From positions 6,190,001 through 6,254,000 of the forward strand of contig NZ_CP061947.1 in the NCBI RefSeq assembly GCF_014838715.1: a stretch of 64,000 bases of DNA, written 5' to 3'. Origin of the DNA: Algoriphagus sp. Y33 (lineage in GTDB: Bacteria; Bacteroidota; Bacteroidia; Cytophagales; Cyclobacteriaceae). The position numbers were made by a program, and so were the translations under genes. The stretch's first letter is position 1; the number at the start of each line of letters is the position of its first letter. This document shows, piece after piece, positions 1 to 8,552 of the stretch. The notes under the pieces were generated by a model. That model ran no database searches. It was not told where the DNA came from and saw only the letters and a list, made by a program, of their open reading frames with translations.

Positions 1-61
1 TAATCCCTGCCGTACCCATGTTTTTTTAAGTATGGTCACCCTGACTCTATCGTATTTCTTT

Positions 62-400
62 TTATTTGGGAATAGGTATCATTGCTGCAAGGGCGCTTAT
101 CATAAAATCATCTTCAAACTTGTTCACTTCGTATTTCTCAAGCCTACACTTATCCGCATTGATGAAAAACTTTTTACAATCAAGCTTGTGTTGTAAGTGG
201 ATAGCGTAATATTCCTGCGATCCGGGCCTACCCCGGCATTTCTTCAGGATCAGTCATATAGACGTTTCCATTGGATTGGATGACTGTGGTTGCAGCTTCA
301 TCTATCAGGCAGTATGCCCCGTTATACCCGTTATAGAAATATAGGGATGAGCGGATTTTTTCGAAAGATCCACGAACTTTTTGCGATCAAAAATTTTCAT
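62..400 (-). pseudogene. Decayed gene of unknown family, two frameshifts
   Basis: Read on the minus strand from an ATG at 400, this stretch starts MKIFDRKKFVDLS and then loses its frame. The next frame continues with a protein-like segment (about FEKIRSSLYFYNGYNG to YMTDPEEMPG) until a TAG. The first frame then resumes as GSQEYYAIHLQHK and runs to IPIPK and a TAA at 62-64. The two shifts compensate, so start and stop are in the same overall frame, about 112 codons. Composition is protein-like throughout, which chance rarely produces. I do not recognise the family. A sequencing error is the alternative to genuine decay. Confidence 0.45.
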
Positions 401-502
401 GGTTTTTAGGTTGTAATTTATTTCTCCATCTAAATAAGGATGGTATGCTATTTTCCTACAAACAGGAAGCCATGCTATAAATACAAACTAAATTTTGCTA
501 TT

Positions 503-811
503 ATGAATTACACGGAAAACTACAGAGGAATCAAAATTGATGTTCAGGCACCCCATATGGAAGTGGACGAAACAGTTCAGGCAGAATTAAGATCGTGCAT
601 AGACAAGCTTACACGATTTGCCAATGATATCAATGAAGTGAACCTATATATCAATAAAGAGGGGCAAGGAGGAGCCGCGGTCTCTAAATTGGGAATGCGT
701 GTGGCGATTCCAGGTCCGGATGTATACGCAGACGAGGATGGGGATAATTGGATAGGGATGCTGAAATCCGTTACGGATAAAAATATCAGGCAGCTCCAAA
801 AATTGAAATAA
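503..811 (+). CDS. hpf: HPF/RaiA-type ribosome hibernation (subunit interface) protein
   Basis: A 102-residue protein of the ribosome hibernation promoting factor/YfiA fold. Members bind the 30S decoding region and favour dimerised or inactive ribosomes in stationary phase. The sequence shows the family layout: an N-terminal strand (YRGIKIDVQAPHMEVDETVQ), a helix (LRSCIDKLTRFANDI), then three strands with the variable acidic loop, and a C-terminal helix ending in KNIRQLQKLK. It is the short form without the C-terminal dimerisation domain. The start is placed at MNYTEN because upstream in-frame residues look non-coding and the family begins here. It converges on a minus-strand operon and shares a hairpin terminator with it. 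Confidence 0.85.
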   Translation: MNYTENYRGIKIDVQAPHMEVDETVQAELRSCIDKLTRFANDINEVNLYINKEGQGGAAVSKLGMRVAIPGPDVYADEDGDNWIGMLKSVTDKNIRQLQKLK

Positions 812-829
812 TATAAGTGAAAGTTAAAA

Positions 830-861
830 AAGAACTACCGTCAAAAGGGACGGTAGTTCTT
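830..861. terminator. Bidirectional hairpin terminator between hpf and the rhomboid gene
   Basis: A perfect 13-bp stem, AAGAACTACCGTC (830-842) paired with GACGGTAGTTCTT (849-861), with a 6-nt loop. An A-run lies on the left and TTGATTTCTT on the right, so it can serve both converging transcripts. The right arm lies inside the last codons of the rhomboid gene, whose stop is at 841-843. Confidence 0.85.
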
Positions 862-1470
862 GATTTCTTGAATAAAATCTACCCCACTTTGTGGAAAAAT
901 AACTAGGATAACGGCAATGCCGAATAAGGCCCCGTAAAAATGGGCATCATGATTTATTCCGTCTGAGTCTGTTCGGGCTTTCACCGCAGAATAAATCAGA
1001 AATAGAATACCTAATACAAATCCCGGTAAGCAAAGAATCCCAAATAGGCAGATATTTGAAAGTGGTAGGATAATGATACTGGCAAACACCGTTGCTGCAG
1101 TTCCGCCTGAAGCCCCCAATGCTCTGTAGTAACTGTTATCCTTATTTTTGAGATATGTTGGTATGTCGGCAATGACAATTGCCAGAAGATAGAATAGGAC
1201 ATATACCGTGCCGCCTATCATTGCGCCAAATTTATAGGCTAGAACTTGCTCTACCGCACCTCCAAAGAAGTAGAAAGTGAACATGTTGAAAAGTAGATGG
1301 ATATAGTCTTTGTGAATAAAGCCTGAGGTGACAAAACGATCCCACTGGGCATTCCGCTTGATTTTAAAAGGAATAAACATGCAACGGTCCATAAACGCTG
1401 CATTATTGATCCCGTAAAAACTGCTAATGGAAGTAATGATAATCAGGACAACTGTTATTGATAAGTTCAT
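841..1470 (-). CDS. Rhomboid-family intramembrane serine protease
   Basis: A 209-residue polytopic membrane protein. Rhomboids cleave transmembrane substrates inside the bilayer with a Ser-His dyad. Visible here are the first-loop motif GFIHKDYIHLLFNMFTF (residues 50-66), the catalytic GASG (119-122, Ser121) and the late helix motif NHDAHFYGALFG, where His177 is the likely partner. Six hydrophobic segments can be counted. It is the last gene of a minus-strand operon: its ATG directly abuts the stop codon of the polyprenyl synthase gene (TAA ATG), so translation is probably coupled. Its terminator overlaps its own final codons. The substrate cannot be read from the sequence. Confidence 0.9.
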   Translation of the reverse strand: MNLSITVVLIIITSISSFYGINNAAFMDRCMFIPFKIKRNAQWDRFVTSGFIHKDYIHLLFNMFTFYFFGGAVEQVLAYKFGAMIGGTVYVLFYLLAIVIADIPTYLKNKDNSYYRALGASGGTAATVFASIIILPLSNICLFGILCLPGFVLGILFLIYSAVKARTDSDGINHDAHFYGALFGIAVILVIFPQSGVDFIQEIKNYRPF

Positions 1471-2472
1471 TTATTTTTCTCTGTGTATTAAGTCCTGAGT
1501 TATTTTCTTGAGTTCGTGGAAATAGTCTTTATTTTTGTAATGGATCGCTTCGTATTGTGCAAATCCTGCTTCGAAATAGGAATTCATTTTGGCTTCTGTA
1601 AATGCCTTAATCCCCAGTTTTTCGTAAATCTTGTGAACAGCCTTTACTTTTTCTTCTTTGTCAAATTCAGTCAGCGATAGCCAATAGTTTAATGCTTCGG
1701 CATCCTCACCCTTCGCCAGTTCCATCGCTTTTATCAGTAGAAAGGTCTTTTTGTTGGAAATGATATCCCCACCAACCTGTTTTCCGAATTTTTCCTGATC
1801 TGCAAATACATCGAGCAAGTCATCCTTCAACTGAAAACCCACTCCGATATTCACGCCGAAATCATACAATTTCTGCGCATCACTCTTCTCCGCTCCGGCT
1901 AATAAAGCACCAAGTTGTAAGGAAAATCCCAGGAGTACTGCTGTCTTCAAACGGATCATGTTCAGGTACTCTTCTTCGTGTACAGACTCCAAAGATTCAA
2001 AATTCATGTCGAACTGTTGCCCTTCACAGACCTCCGATGCTGTTTTGTTGAACAATCGAATGACTTCTCCCAGTTTGTCTGACGCAGTGGGTAAGAGCAA
2101 ATCATACGCTTTTACCAGCATTACGTCTCCAGAAAGTATAGCGACATTGTTATTCCACTTCATGTGGACAGCCTTTTTCCCCCGGCGTAGGGGAGCATTG
2201 TCCATAATATCGTCATGCATCAGCGTGAAGTTGTGAAAAACTTCGATAGCTGCTGCCTGGCTTAGGATTGACTCGGGATTAGGCTTATAGATTCCATAGG
2301 CTAATAAACTAAGCAATGGACGGATTCTCTTTCCGTCCAGACCTAATATATAAGTAATGGGTTCATAAAGTTCTCGTGGCGACTTTCCTATTCCCGCATC
2401 TACCGGAAACTCATTCCGGATGTAATCTTCCAGCTTACCTAACAGCGCGTGTGCGTGGCTTTTTTCTGTCAT
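1471..2472 (-). CDS. Polyprenyl (isoprenyl) diphosphate synthase
   Basis: A trans-prenyltransferase that condenses isopentenyl diphosphate onto allylic diphosphates for quinone side chains or other isoprenoids; chain length is not evident. Both aspartate-rich motifs are present: the first as DDIMD followed by NAPLRRG (about residues 87-98) and the second as QLKDDLLDVF (214-223). The upstream GLDGKRIRP is also typical. I start at MTEKSHAHALL, 12 codons inside the longest frame, because the family begins about here and this shortens the overlap with rnr to 38 bp. It lies downstream of rnr and abuts the rhomboid gene. Together with ispD near 45 kb it indicates isoprenoid synthesis by the MEP route. 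Confidence 0.88.
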   Translation of the reverse strand: MTEKSHAHALLGKLEDYIRNEFPVDAGIGKSPRELYEPITYILGLDGKRIRPLLSLLAYGIYKPNPESILSQAAAIEVFHNFTLMHDDIMDNAPLRRGKKAVHMKWNNNVAILSGDVMLVKAYDLLLPTASDKLGEVIRLFNKTASEVCEGQQFDMNFESLESVHEEEYLNMIRLKTAVLLGFSLQLGALLAGAEKSDAQKLYDFGVNIGVGFQLKDDLLDVFADQEKFGKQVGGDIISNKKTFLLIKAMELAKGEDAEALNYWLSLTEFDKEEKVKAVHKIYEKLGIKAFTEAKMNSYFEAGFAQYEAIHYKNKDYFHELKKITQDLIHREK

Positions 2473-4636
2473 TATCTGCAAATTCCAAATCAATTGTTCT
2501 ACGGTCAATGTCGGTATTAACTACCCGGACCTTCACTTTGTCGCCCAAAGTGATCATTTTTTTTGTCTTCGAACCCACTAAGCGCATGTTTTTTTGGTCG
2601 AAGTCGTAGTAGTCGTCATCCATATCTTGGACACGGATCATGCCTTCACACTTAGTTTCTGTAATCTCCACAAAGACTCCCCATTCTGTGACCCCTGCTA
2701 CAATACCCTCATAATCTTTGTCTTCTGCAAGAGACATGAATTCCACTTGCTTGTACTTGATCGAAGCTCTTTCCGCATCCGCAGCACGTTTTTCACGCTC
2801 CGAGGAGTGAACACATTTTTGTTCCCAGTCTTCTGCGTCAGGAGATTTTCCTCCATCAAGATAAAGCTCCAGTAATCTGTGAACCATCATGTCGGGATAG
2901 CGGCGGATAGGGGAGGTGAAGTGAGCGTAATGGGCAAAAGCAAGTCCAAAGTGCCCCTTTGGCTCGGTGGTGTATTTGGCTTTTGCCATGCTGCGAATTG
3001 CAAGCTGCTCAAGCACATTCTGCTCAGGTTTACCCTGTATGTCTTCCATTAACTTATTCAGTGCAGTGGAAATATTTTTCTCATTTTCTATGTCAAAAGG
3101 ATGACCAAACCGTTTTGCAAATCCGGAGAATGTATCTAAGCGATCCATATCCGGCGAGTCGTGTGTACGATACACAAAGGTATCTTTTCCTTTGTTCTTA
3201 TTGAAAATAAACTCCGCCACGTATTTGTTCGCCAAAAGCATAAACTCTTCGATGAGCTTATGAATATCTTTTCGCTCCTTGATCATCAAGCCAAGCGGTG
3301 TGCCTTTTTCGTCTAGCTTGAATTTCACTTCTACAGTTTCAAAGTTAACCGCGCCATGCTTGAATCTTCGTTGGCGGATTTTTTTTGCCATCACATTTAG
3401 CAATGTCAGTTCTTCATAGAAATCCCCTGATTGATTGTCTATGTTTTCCTGTGCTTCTTCGTAGGCGTATCTTCTGTCAGAGTGGATTACGGTTCTACCG
3501 ATCCAGTGTTTCTTTACATTAGCCTCATCATCCACTTCGAAAACGCAGGCAAAAGTCAGTTTGTCTTCATGTGGGCGAAGTGAGCAAAGCCCGTTACTCA
3601 AGCGCTCCGGGAGCATAGGGATCGTGCGATCTACCAAATAAACGGAGGTGGCTCGGTTGTAAGCCTCTTTTTCTAAAGCGGTTTTTGGCTGTACGTAGTG
3701 AGTAACATCAGCGATATGTACTCCGATTTCGTGATTGCCATTTTCTAATTTCCTATAGGAAATGGCATCGTCAAAATCTTTTGCATCTGCCGGATCAATG
3801 GTGAATGTCAATACATCTCTGAAATCCTTTCTCTTTTTGATCTCCTTTGCAGTGATCTTTTCCGAAATAGCTTCTGCTTCTTTCTCCGGCTCTTCCGGGT
3901 ACTCAAATGGTAAACCGAATTCCGCCATGATAGAGTGAATCTCTACTTCATGTTCTCCGGCTTTACCCAATACACGGGTCACTTCTCCTGTTGGGTTTTT
4001 GTCTCCCTCTCTCCATTCGGTAAGTTTGACTACTACTTTTTCCCCATGCACTGCGCCATTGAGTCCGCCACGGTGCACGAAGATGTCCTTGTGCATTTTC
4101 TTAAAGTCAGGTACTACAAATGCAAAGCGTGGTGATATTTCTACACGACCCACGAATTCATCGCGGTTTCGTTCCACTACTTCTAATACTTTCCCTTCTA
4201 CACGTCCGGTTTTACCTTTGAGCGGATAGACCATTACGCGGACTTTATCTCCATCAAGCGCTTGCTTGAGATCTGCTTCTTTTATCATGATATCCCCATC
4301 AACTTTTTCTGGGTCTAGGGGAACGATGAACGCAAACCGTGGATTTACAAAATCTACGATGCCTTCTATGAACTCAGGATCTTGGGTTGATGAATAATAA
4401 TTCCTTGGATTACGGGATACTGAACCGGCTTCTACCAGTTTGCTAAGCACAGGTTCTACACCTCCTTTGGTAAGCGCATCCCGAATTTCGAGTTTCTTGA
4501 TAATTTGTTTGGAGTTGAATTCTTCGCCGTAGTGTGCATCCAAAAATTGGAGGATACGACGGGCCAGGCTGGCAGCGTCTGTTTGTTTTCCTCCTCTAGT
4601 TTTGCTTGTTTGTTTTCTGTCTGATTTTCTTCCCAT
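2435..4636 (-). CDS. rnr: Ribonuclease R, 3'-5' exoribonuclease
   Basis: A 733-residue processive RNase of the RNase II/R family that degrades structured RNA and takes part in rRNA quality control. The order of parts is a basic N-terminus, a winged-helix region (RILQFLDAHYGEEFNSKQI), two cold-shock OB domains, the RNB catalytic domain, and a C-terminal S1 domain (EGIVAGVTEWGVFVEI). The RNB metal site is seen as DPADAKDFDDAIS, with HIADVTHYV after it. FTSPIRRYPDMMVHR marks the end of the catalytic domain. Length fits RNase R rather than RNase II. It is the fourth gene of the lipB-to-rhomboid operon, and its 3' end overlaps the prenyl synthase start. Confidence 0.97.
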   Translation of the reverse strand: MGRKSDRKQTSKTRGGKQTDAASLARRILQFLDAHYGEEFNSKQIIKKLEIRDALTKGGVEPVLSKLVEAGSVSRNPRNYYSSTQDPEFIEGIVDFVNPRFAFIVPLDPEKVDGDIMIKEADLKQALDGDKVRVMVYPLKGKTGRVEGKVLEVVERNRDEFVGRVEISPRFAFVVPDFKKMHKDIFVHRGGLNGAVHGEKVVVKLTEWREGDKNPTGEVTRVLGKAGEHEVEIHSIMAEFGLPFEYPEEPEKEAEAISEKITAKEIKKRKDFRDVLTFTIDPADAKDFDDAISYRKLENGNHEIGVHIADVTHYVQPKTALEKEAYNRATSVYLVDRTIPMLPERLSNGLCSLRPHEDKLTFACVFEVDDEANVKKHWIGRTVIHSDRRYAYEEAQENIDNQSGDFYEELTLLNVMAKKIRQRRFKHGAVNFETVEVKFKLDEKGTPLGLMIKERKDIHKLIEEFMLLANKYVAEFIFNKNKGKDTFVYRTHDSPDMDRLDTFSGFAKRFGHPFDIENEKNISTALNKLMEDIQGKPEQNVLEQLAIRSMAKAKYTTEPKGHFGLAFAHYAHFTSPIRRYPDMMVHRLLELYLDGGKSPDAEDWEQKCVHSSEREKRAADAERASIKYKQVEFMSLAEDKDYEGIVAGVTEWGVFVEITETKCEGMIRVQDMDDDYYDFDQKNMRLVGSKTKKMITLGDKVKVRVVNTDIDRRTIDLEFADNDRKKPRTRAVR

Positions 4637-4689
4637 GATTTGGGTTGTTGATTAATGTTAAGGTAAAAAGATTTATGTCCCTGCGCCCA

Positions 4690-5439
4690 TTAATCTTTGT
4701 GATCTTTTTTTGTTTCTTCTGAATGGATAATTTCAATTTCTAAGTCATCCGACTGCGGATGCATAGCCATATATACCCGAGCTGTGACTTCCACATCTCT
4801 CAGGCAATATTTTTTGATTTTTTCCACGTCTTTTTCCACATGAAAAGTAGTATTGACCTGACTTCCGTCAAGATCATCTTTTGAAGATGGAATTCCAAAA
4901 ACTGAAGCTAAAAGCTCCAAGCGGGTGTAATGTTTGTAGTCTCCAAACTTCCAAAGCTCCATCGTGTCGAGATGGCGGACTTCCCAAGGTTTTTTCCCTG
5001 AGATCTGTAAAGGCTCCGGCAAAGCGACTCCCTGAATGAGCATTCTACGACAGAGGTAAGGAAAATCAAATTCTTTACCATTATGGGCGCAAAGAATCCA
5101 TTTTTTCTTCTCTAACAACCCCTTGAATTCCAAAAGAAGTTCCCGTTCATCTTCATTCGCATAACATTTCGATCTGAAGGTCAGTTTTTTGTCTTTCTTT
5201 TTCCACTGAAAGTAACCTACTCCCACACAGACTACCTGACCAAACTCGGCATGAATTCCAGCCCGGTCAAAATATAATGAACCGGGTTTCTGATTGTTTT
5301 CAGGACTTTGGATCAATCGTTCTTTCTTTATCCATTCTTCTTGAATCCGCTCGGGCAGTTCTTCATATTTCTCAGTCAATGAAGCCGTCTCAATATCCAG
5401 AAACAGGATGTCGTTCAGTTGATCAAAAAAGTCTGCCAT
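4690..5439 (-). CDS. Predicted DEDDy 3'-5' exonuclease (DNA polymerase B-like exonuclease domain)
   Basis: A 249-residue stand-alone exonuclease domain. The DEDDy acid set is visible: LFLDIETAS (about residue 15) for Exo I, AHNGKEFDFPYL (about 117) for Exo II, and YCLRDVEVTARVY (about 214) for Exo III with the Tyr-type spacing. The family matches the PolB-exonuclease-like domain common in Bacteroidota. The substrate is not known; a repair or RNA-processing role is inference. It follows the conserved hypothetical gene with a 9-bp gap and precedes rnr by about 50 bp, so it sits in an operon of nucleic-acid and cofactor genes. Confidence 0.8.
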   Translation of the reverse strand: MADFFDQLNDILFLDIETASLTEKYEELPERIQEEWIKKERLIQSPENNQKPGSLYFDRAGIHAEFGQVVCVGVGYFQWKKKDKKLTFRSKCYANEDERELLLEFKGLLEKKKWILCAHNGKEFDFPYLCRRMLIQGVALPEPLQISGKKPWEVRHLDTMELWKFGDYKHYTRLELLASVFGIPSSKDDLDGSQVNTTFHVEKDVEKIKKYCLRDVEVTARVYMAMHPQSDDLEIEIIHSEETKKDHKD

Positions 5440-5448
5440 AAGCTTTCT

Positions 5449-5850
5449 TTATGCGTGTAGAACTCCTTCAAGGCCTAGCTCTGGGATCATTTTGATAAAT
5501 CCCGAATCAAAACTGCCTGAAGTAAAGATAAACTTTTTATCAAAAATCTGATCCATTATATAATAACTCACCCAAAACTCATTGGTTAAGGCAAAAACTG
5601 AAGGATCAATCGGTTCGACTTTGGCTACAGACTGCTCTGCCAGTTCATCGATCATGTGGCGGAGGGTAGATGTTTTTTTTACCTCTCCGTTTATTTCCCC
5701 GTATCCTTTGGAAGTGATCATCACATTTTTCAACTCGATCAAATTCAAGTTGATAATATATACCGACCACGCTGTCCCCGTGGCAGTTTCATGCTTCGCA
5801 ATAGCGAGTTTTACTCCGGTCACCGGTTGGAATTCTATGTCCTTCTTCAT
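5449..5850 (-). CDS. Conserved Bacteroidota hypothetical protein
   Basis: A 133-residue soluble protein of a family I associate with Bacteroidota genomes, sometimes mislabelled there as a phenylalanyl-tRNA synthetase subunit; nothing in it resembles a synthetase. It is beta-rich, with a central KTSTLRHMIDEL segment, then ALTNEFWVSYYIMDQIFDKKFIFTSGS, and it lacks a signal peptide or membrane segment. Its start overlaps the lipB stop by one base (TAATG), indicating translational coupling. The function is unknown. Confidence 0.75.
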   Translation of the reverse strand: MKKDIEFQPVTGVKLAIAKHETATGTAWSVYIINLNLIELKNVMITSKGYGEINGEVKKTSTLRHMIDELAEQSVAKVEPIDPSVFALTNEFWVSYYIMDQIFDKKFIFTSGSFDSGFIKMIPELGLEGVLHA

Positions 5851-6572
5851 TATGCTTCTATGCTCTCCATTTCAAATAATTCAATCAAATGCCGTTTTAC
5901 GTTCACTTTGACTTCTTGCATATCCACAGCTCTACCAAGTTCGAGATTTAGGGAAGTGACACCTTTGTCATCTATGCCGCAAGGGACGATATGTCGGAAA
6001 TAGTTGATATCCGTATTGACGTTGAAAGCAAATCCGTGCATGGTCACCCATCGGCTGGATTTCACGCCCATTGCACAGATTTTTCTGGGATTGGTTTGCT
6101 TTATATGATCAATCCATACACCTGTAAGACCATCAATCCTTCCTGCTTCAATACCATAATCGGCTAAAGTCAGAATGATTGCTTCTTCAAGAAATCTGAG
6201 GTACTTGTGAATGTCCGTGAAGAAATTGTCAAGATCCAAGATCGGATAGCCAACAAGCTGTCCAGGACCATGATATGTTATATCGCCACCGCGATTAATT
6301 TTATAGTATTGAGCGTGGTGGGTTTTCAGTCCGTTTTCATCCAAAAGTAAATTTTCTTCCCTGCCACTTTTGCCCAGAGTATATACATGAGGATGCTCTA
6401 CGAAGAGAATGAAGTTGTCACTTGGAGACTGGTCTTCTGCTGTTAAAGTGCGGTTTTTGATTTTCAAAGCGACCGTAGCTGCAAATAATTCTTCCTGATA
6501 ATCCCAAGCCTGTTGATAATCAAGCTGTCCGAGATCTCGGAATTCTACTTTTTTATTGATAATTTCATTCAT
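5850..6572 (-). CDS. lipB: Lipoyl(octanoyl) transferase LipB
   Basis: A 240-residue enzyme that moves octanoyl groups from acyl carrier protein to lipoyl domains such as the glycine cleavage H protein and the 2-oxoacid dehydrogenase E2 subunits. Family motifs are clear: RGGDITYHGPGQLVGYPIL (about residues 93-111), the lysine motif GVKSSRWVTMHGFAFNV, and the catalytic cysteine in HIVPCGIDDKGVTSL. It is first in a minus-strand operon running to the rhomboid gene. The product would serve gcvT-linked glycine cleavage encoded elsewhere in this window. Confidence is high from motifs and length. Confidence 0.96.
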   Translation of the reverse strand: MNEIINKKVEFRDLGQLDYQQAWDYQEELFAATVALKIKNRTLTAEDQSPSDNFILFVEHPHVYTLGKSGREENLLLDENGLKTHHAQYYKINRGGDITYHGPGQLVGYPILDLDNFFTDIHKYLRFLEEAIILTLADYGIEAGRIDGLTGVWIDHIKQTNPRKICAMGVKSSRWVTMHGFAFNVNTDINYFRHIVPCGIDDKGVTSLNLELGRAVDMQEVKVNVKRHLIELFEMESIEA

Positions 6573-6656
6573 CGGATAGTCCCGAAAGATTTACTTTTCA
6601 ACTGAACTTCCAACGGGTTCGTTCATTGATTTTTCAAAATTAAACAAATATCCAAG

Positions 6657-7013
6657 ATGGCAGAACACAATGATTCCGGAAAACTTGCAGAGAAGCTGGC
6701 TGCTGATTTTTTAATAGGAAAAGGGTATGAACTTGTCGAAACAAACTATCGACATAGGCATGCCGAGATTGATTTAATTCTGAAACACCGGGGATTGTTA
6801 ATTTTTGTTGAAGTTAAGTTTAGATCCGGTACCGGCTTTGGTTTTGCAGAAGAGTTTGTGGATTCTACCAAACGAAAACTTCTTATCAAAGCTGCGGATC
6901 ATTACATTTTTGAAAAAGACTGGCATAATGATATCCGCTTTGATATCATTGGCGTTTATAAGGATCGAACTGGAAATATTAATTTCAAGCATTTTGAGGA
7001 TGCATTTTACTAA
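6657..7013 (+). CDS. YraN/UPF0102-family putative endonuclease
   Basis: A 118-residue protein of the YraN family, a restriction-endonuclease-like fold. Visible signature elements are GKLAEKLAADFLIGKGYELVETNYRHR followed by AEIDLILKHRGLLIFVEVKFR, that is the E-x-D-L and E-V-K catalytic-type residues. Its biological role is not settled; a part in DNA uptake or repair is often proposed. It is divergent from lipB, with an 84-bp intergenic region, and 32 bp ahead of the SYLF gene. Confidence 0.88.
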   Translation: MAEHNDSGKLAEKLAADFLIGKGYELVETNYRHRHAEIDLILKHRGLLIFVEVKFRSGTGFGFAEEFVDSTKRKLLIKAADHYIFEKDWHNDIRFDIIGVYKDRTGNINFKHFEDAFY

Positions 7014-7045
7014 ACAATCACCCACGTTTTAATTTTAGAAAAAAC

Positions 7046-7573
7046 ATGAAAAAAGTAACAGTAACTTTCTTTTTTGCCTTATTGGCAATTGTCGCTTTTG
7101 CGCAAGACACGAAGAAAGATCAAAGAATAGTAGAAGACAGTGAAGAGGCCAAAGCGGCGTTTCTGAAAGACGATCCAAGTATGGAGAGTTTTTTCGACTC
7201 TTCATATGGCTACATTATCTTACCGAACGTGGGCAAAGGTGGACTGGGAATAGGTGGAGCCTCAGGTAACGGAGTGGCTTACCAAGGAGGGGGCAAAGTA
7301 GGCTACGCTAGAATGACTCAGGTCACTATTGGTTTTCAGGCTGGTGGACAGGCTTATTCTGAGGTTGTGTTCTTTGAAAACAAAGAAGCATTTGATCGCT
7401 TCAAGAACAGCAAGGTGGAAATGTCCGCTCAGGTATCAGCTGTAGCTGCCGCTTCCGGGGCTTCATTGAATGCAAAGTATGTGGAGGGAGTAGCTGTATT
7501 TACACGCACCAAAGGCGGATTGATGTATGAAGCTTCAGTAGGCGGCCAACAGTTTAAGTTCAGAGAAAACTAA
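7046..7573 (+). CDS. Secreted SYLF-domain (Ysc84-like) lipid-binding protein
   Basis: A 175-residue exported protein. It has a classic Bacteroidota signal peptide (MKKVTVTFFFALLAIVAFAQ) with cleavage before DTKK. The SYLF domain follows: the FFDSSYGYIILPNVGKGGLG motif, then the YQGGGKVGYARMTQVTIGFQ strand pair, and a C-terminal KGGLMYEASVGGQQFKF. SYLF domains bind phosphoinositide-like lipids in eukaryotes; the bacterial role is unclear. It lies in tandem after yraN and converges with the MORN-like gene, the two stops being only 3 bp apart. Confidence 0.85.
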   Translation: MKKVTVTFFFALLAIVAFAQDTKKDQRIVEDSEEAKAAFLKDDPSMESFFDSSYGYIILPNVGKGGLGIGGASGNGVAYQGGGKVGYARMTQVTIGFQAGGQAYSEVVFFENKEAFDRFKNSKVEMSAQVSAVAAASGASLNAKYVEGVAVFTRTKGGLMYEASVGGQQFKFREN

Positions 7574-7576
7574 GAA

Positions 7577-8419
7577 TTAATTGTCTCTTCGATAGACCAG
7601 ATTTCCGTCCTTATCCCATTCAGCACGGATGTAAGGGCGGAAATTTTTTGTATAAGCTGTTTCTTGATATTGGATTTCTCTTTTTCGGATGGCTTTGGTG
7701 TTGTTTGTGTCCCAATACTCTGTCCAAAGGCCTACTTTTTCTCCATACTGATATTCACCGGTCACAGCCACCTGTTTGTCTTCATAGAAGTAAAAGTAGT
7801 TTCCTTCCTCCAGCCCATACTGTACAGGGATGATCTCTTGGATTGTCTTGGTAGATTGATTGAAGTATCGGGTGCGTGATTCTTTAGGCCAGCCTGCTTC
7901 AAAGTGATTTTTATCCTGAAGTACATTTTTCGAATCAAAGAGCATCCATGTCTTATGCTTGGTGCCATAGTAAAACATACCGCTCTCTACCACTACATCG
8001 TTGATCACCCGTTCATAGGGGCCATGAAGTAAGTAGCCTTTTCCTGTCTCATAGTCCTTTGTTTTGATGTTTCTATTTTGAGAATCAAACCAATAGATGT
8101 CACGGATATATGGGTCTGGCTTGTGCGTAGCGTCAGTATAATTGAAATACTCAAAGATCTGTTGGTCTCGAATTTGCTGTCGGGTGTAGCCCTTTCGGGT
8201 TTTGATCCCAAACCATTCATTTTTTCGCGCTTTCTTTTTCTTCTCTTTTTTTTCTTCCTTTTCCTTTGAGTCATCAAAAAGCAGCAAAGGCATAGTGGTA
8301 GGAAGTAGTCTGGAATTGACCACACCGCTGGAATCAGGATCCGATTTGGGTTCTTGTTGGGCAAAAGAAACCCTAGGAAGAAATAAGAGGAATATAAAAC
8401 TGATATAATATCTATTCAT
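7577..8419 (-). CDS. Secreted MORN-like repeat (YwqK-type) protein
   Basis: A 280-residue protein with a signal peptide (MNRYYISFIFLLFLPRVSFAQ) and a very lysine/glutamate-rich linker near residues 50-65. The C-terminal half holds MORN-like strand repeats: GYLLHGPYERVINDVVVESG, FYYGTKHKTWMLFDS, YGLEEGNYFYFYEDKQ and YQYGEKVGLWTEYWD. Such repeats occur in the YwqK family, often annotated as an antitoxin, but there is no toxin gene beside it and an envelope structural role is as likely. The function is unknown. Confidence 0.7.
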   Translation of the reverse strand: MNRYYISFIFLLFLPRVSFAQQEPKSDPDSSGVVNSRLLPTTMPLLLFDDSKEKEEKKEKKKKARKNEWFGIKTRKGYTRQQIRDQQIFEYFNYTDATHKPDPYIRDIYWFDSQNRNIKTKDYETGKGYLLHGPYERVINDVVVESGMFYYGTKHKTWMLFDSKNVLQDKNHFEAGWPKESRTRYFNQSTKTIQEIIPVQYGLEEGNYFYFYEDKQVAVTGEYQYGEKVGLWTEYWDTNNTKAIRKREIQYQETAYTKNFRPYIRAEWDKDGNLVYRRDN

Positions 8420-8491
8420 CGATAAGAAAAACGCAATATACTTCGGTGTATTTTATCCAAAAATAACATTTCGAGATCAAAAGCAGCCGAT

Positions 8492-8525
8492 TGTTTAGAT
8501 TTTATAATCTTCTCTCTATTTTTGT
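8492..8525 (+). promoter_or_regulatory. Bacteroidota-type promoter of the aminotransferase gene
   Basis: A -7 element TATTTTTG (8518-8525) matches TAnnTTTG, with a TTG at 8492-8494 about 23 bp upstream as a -33 candidate. The ATG is 27 bp downstream. Confidence 0.6.
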
Positions 8526-8552
8526 GGAATTTGTAAAAAAATCTTTCAAACA

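Noticed and set aside
2376..2609. Plus-strand frames opposite rnr and the prenyl synthase gene
   Set aside because: They are antisense shadows of well-supported minus-strand genes; the same holds for many frames across the window.
5449..5850. Phenylalanyl-tRNA synthetase subunit, a label I associate with this protein family
   Set aside because: No synthetase motif is present in the 133 residues; I treat the label as a propagated error.
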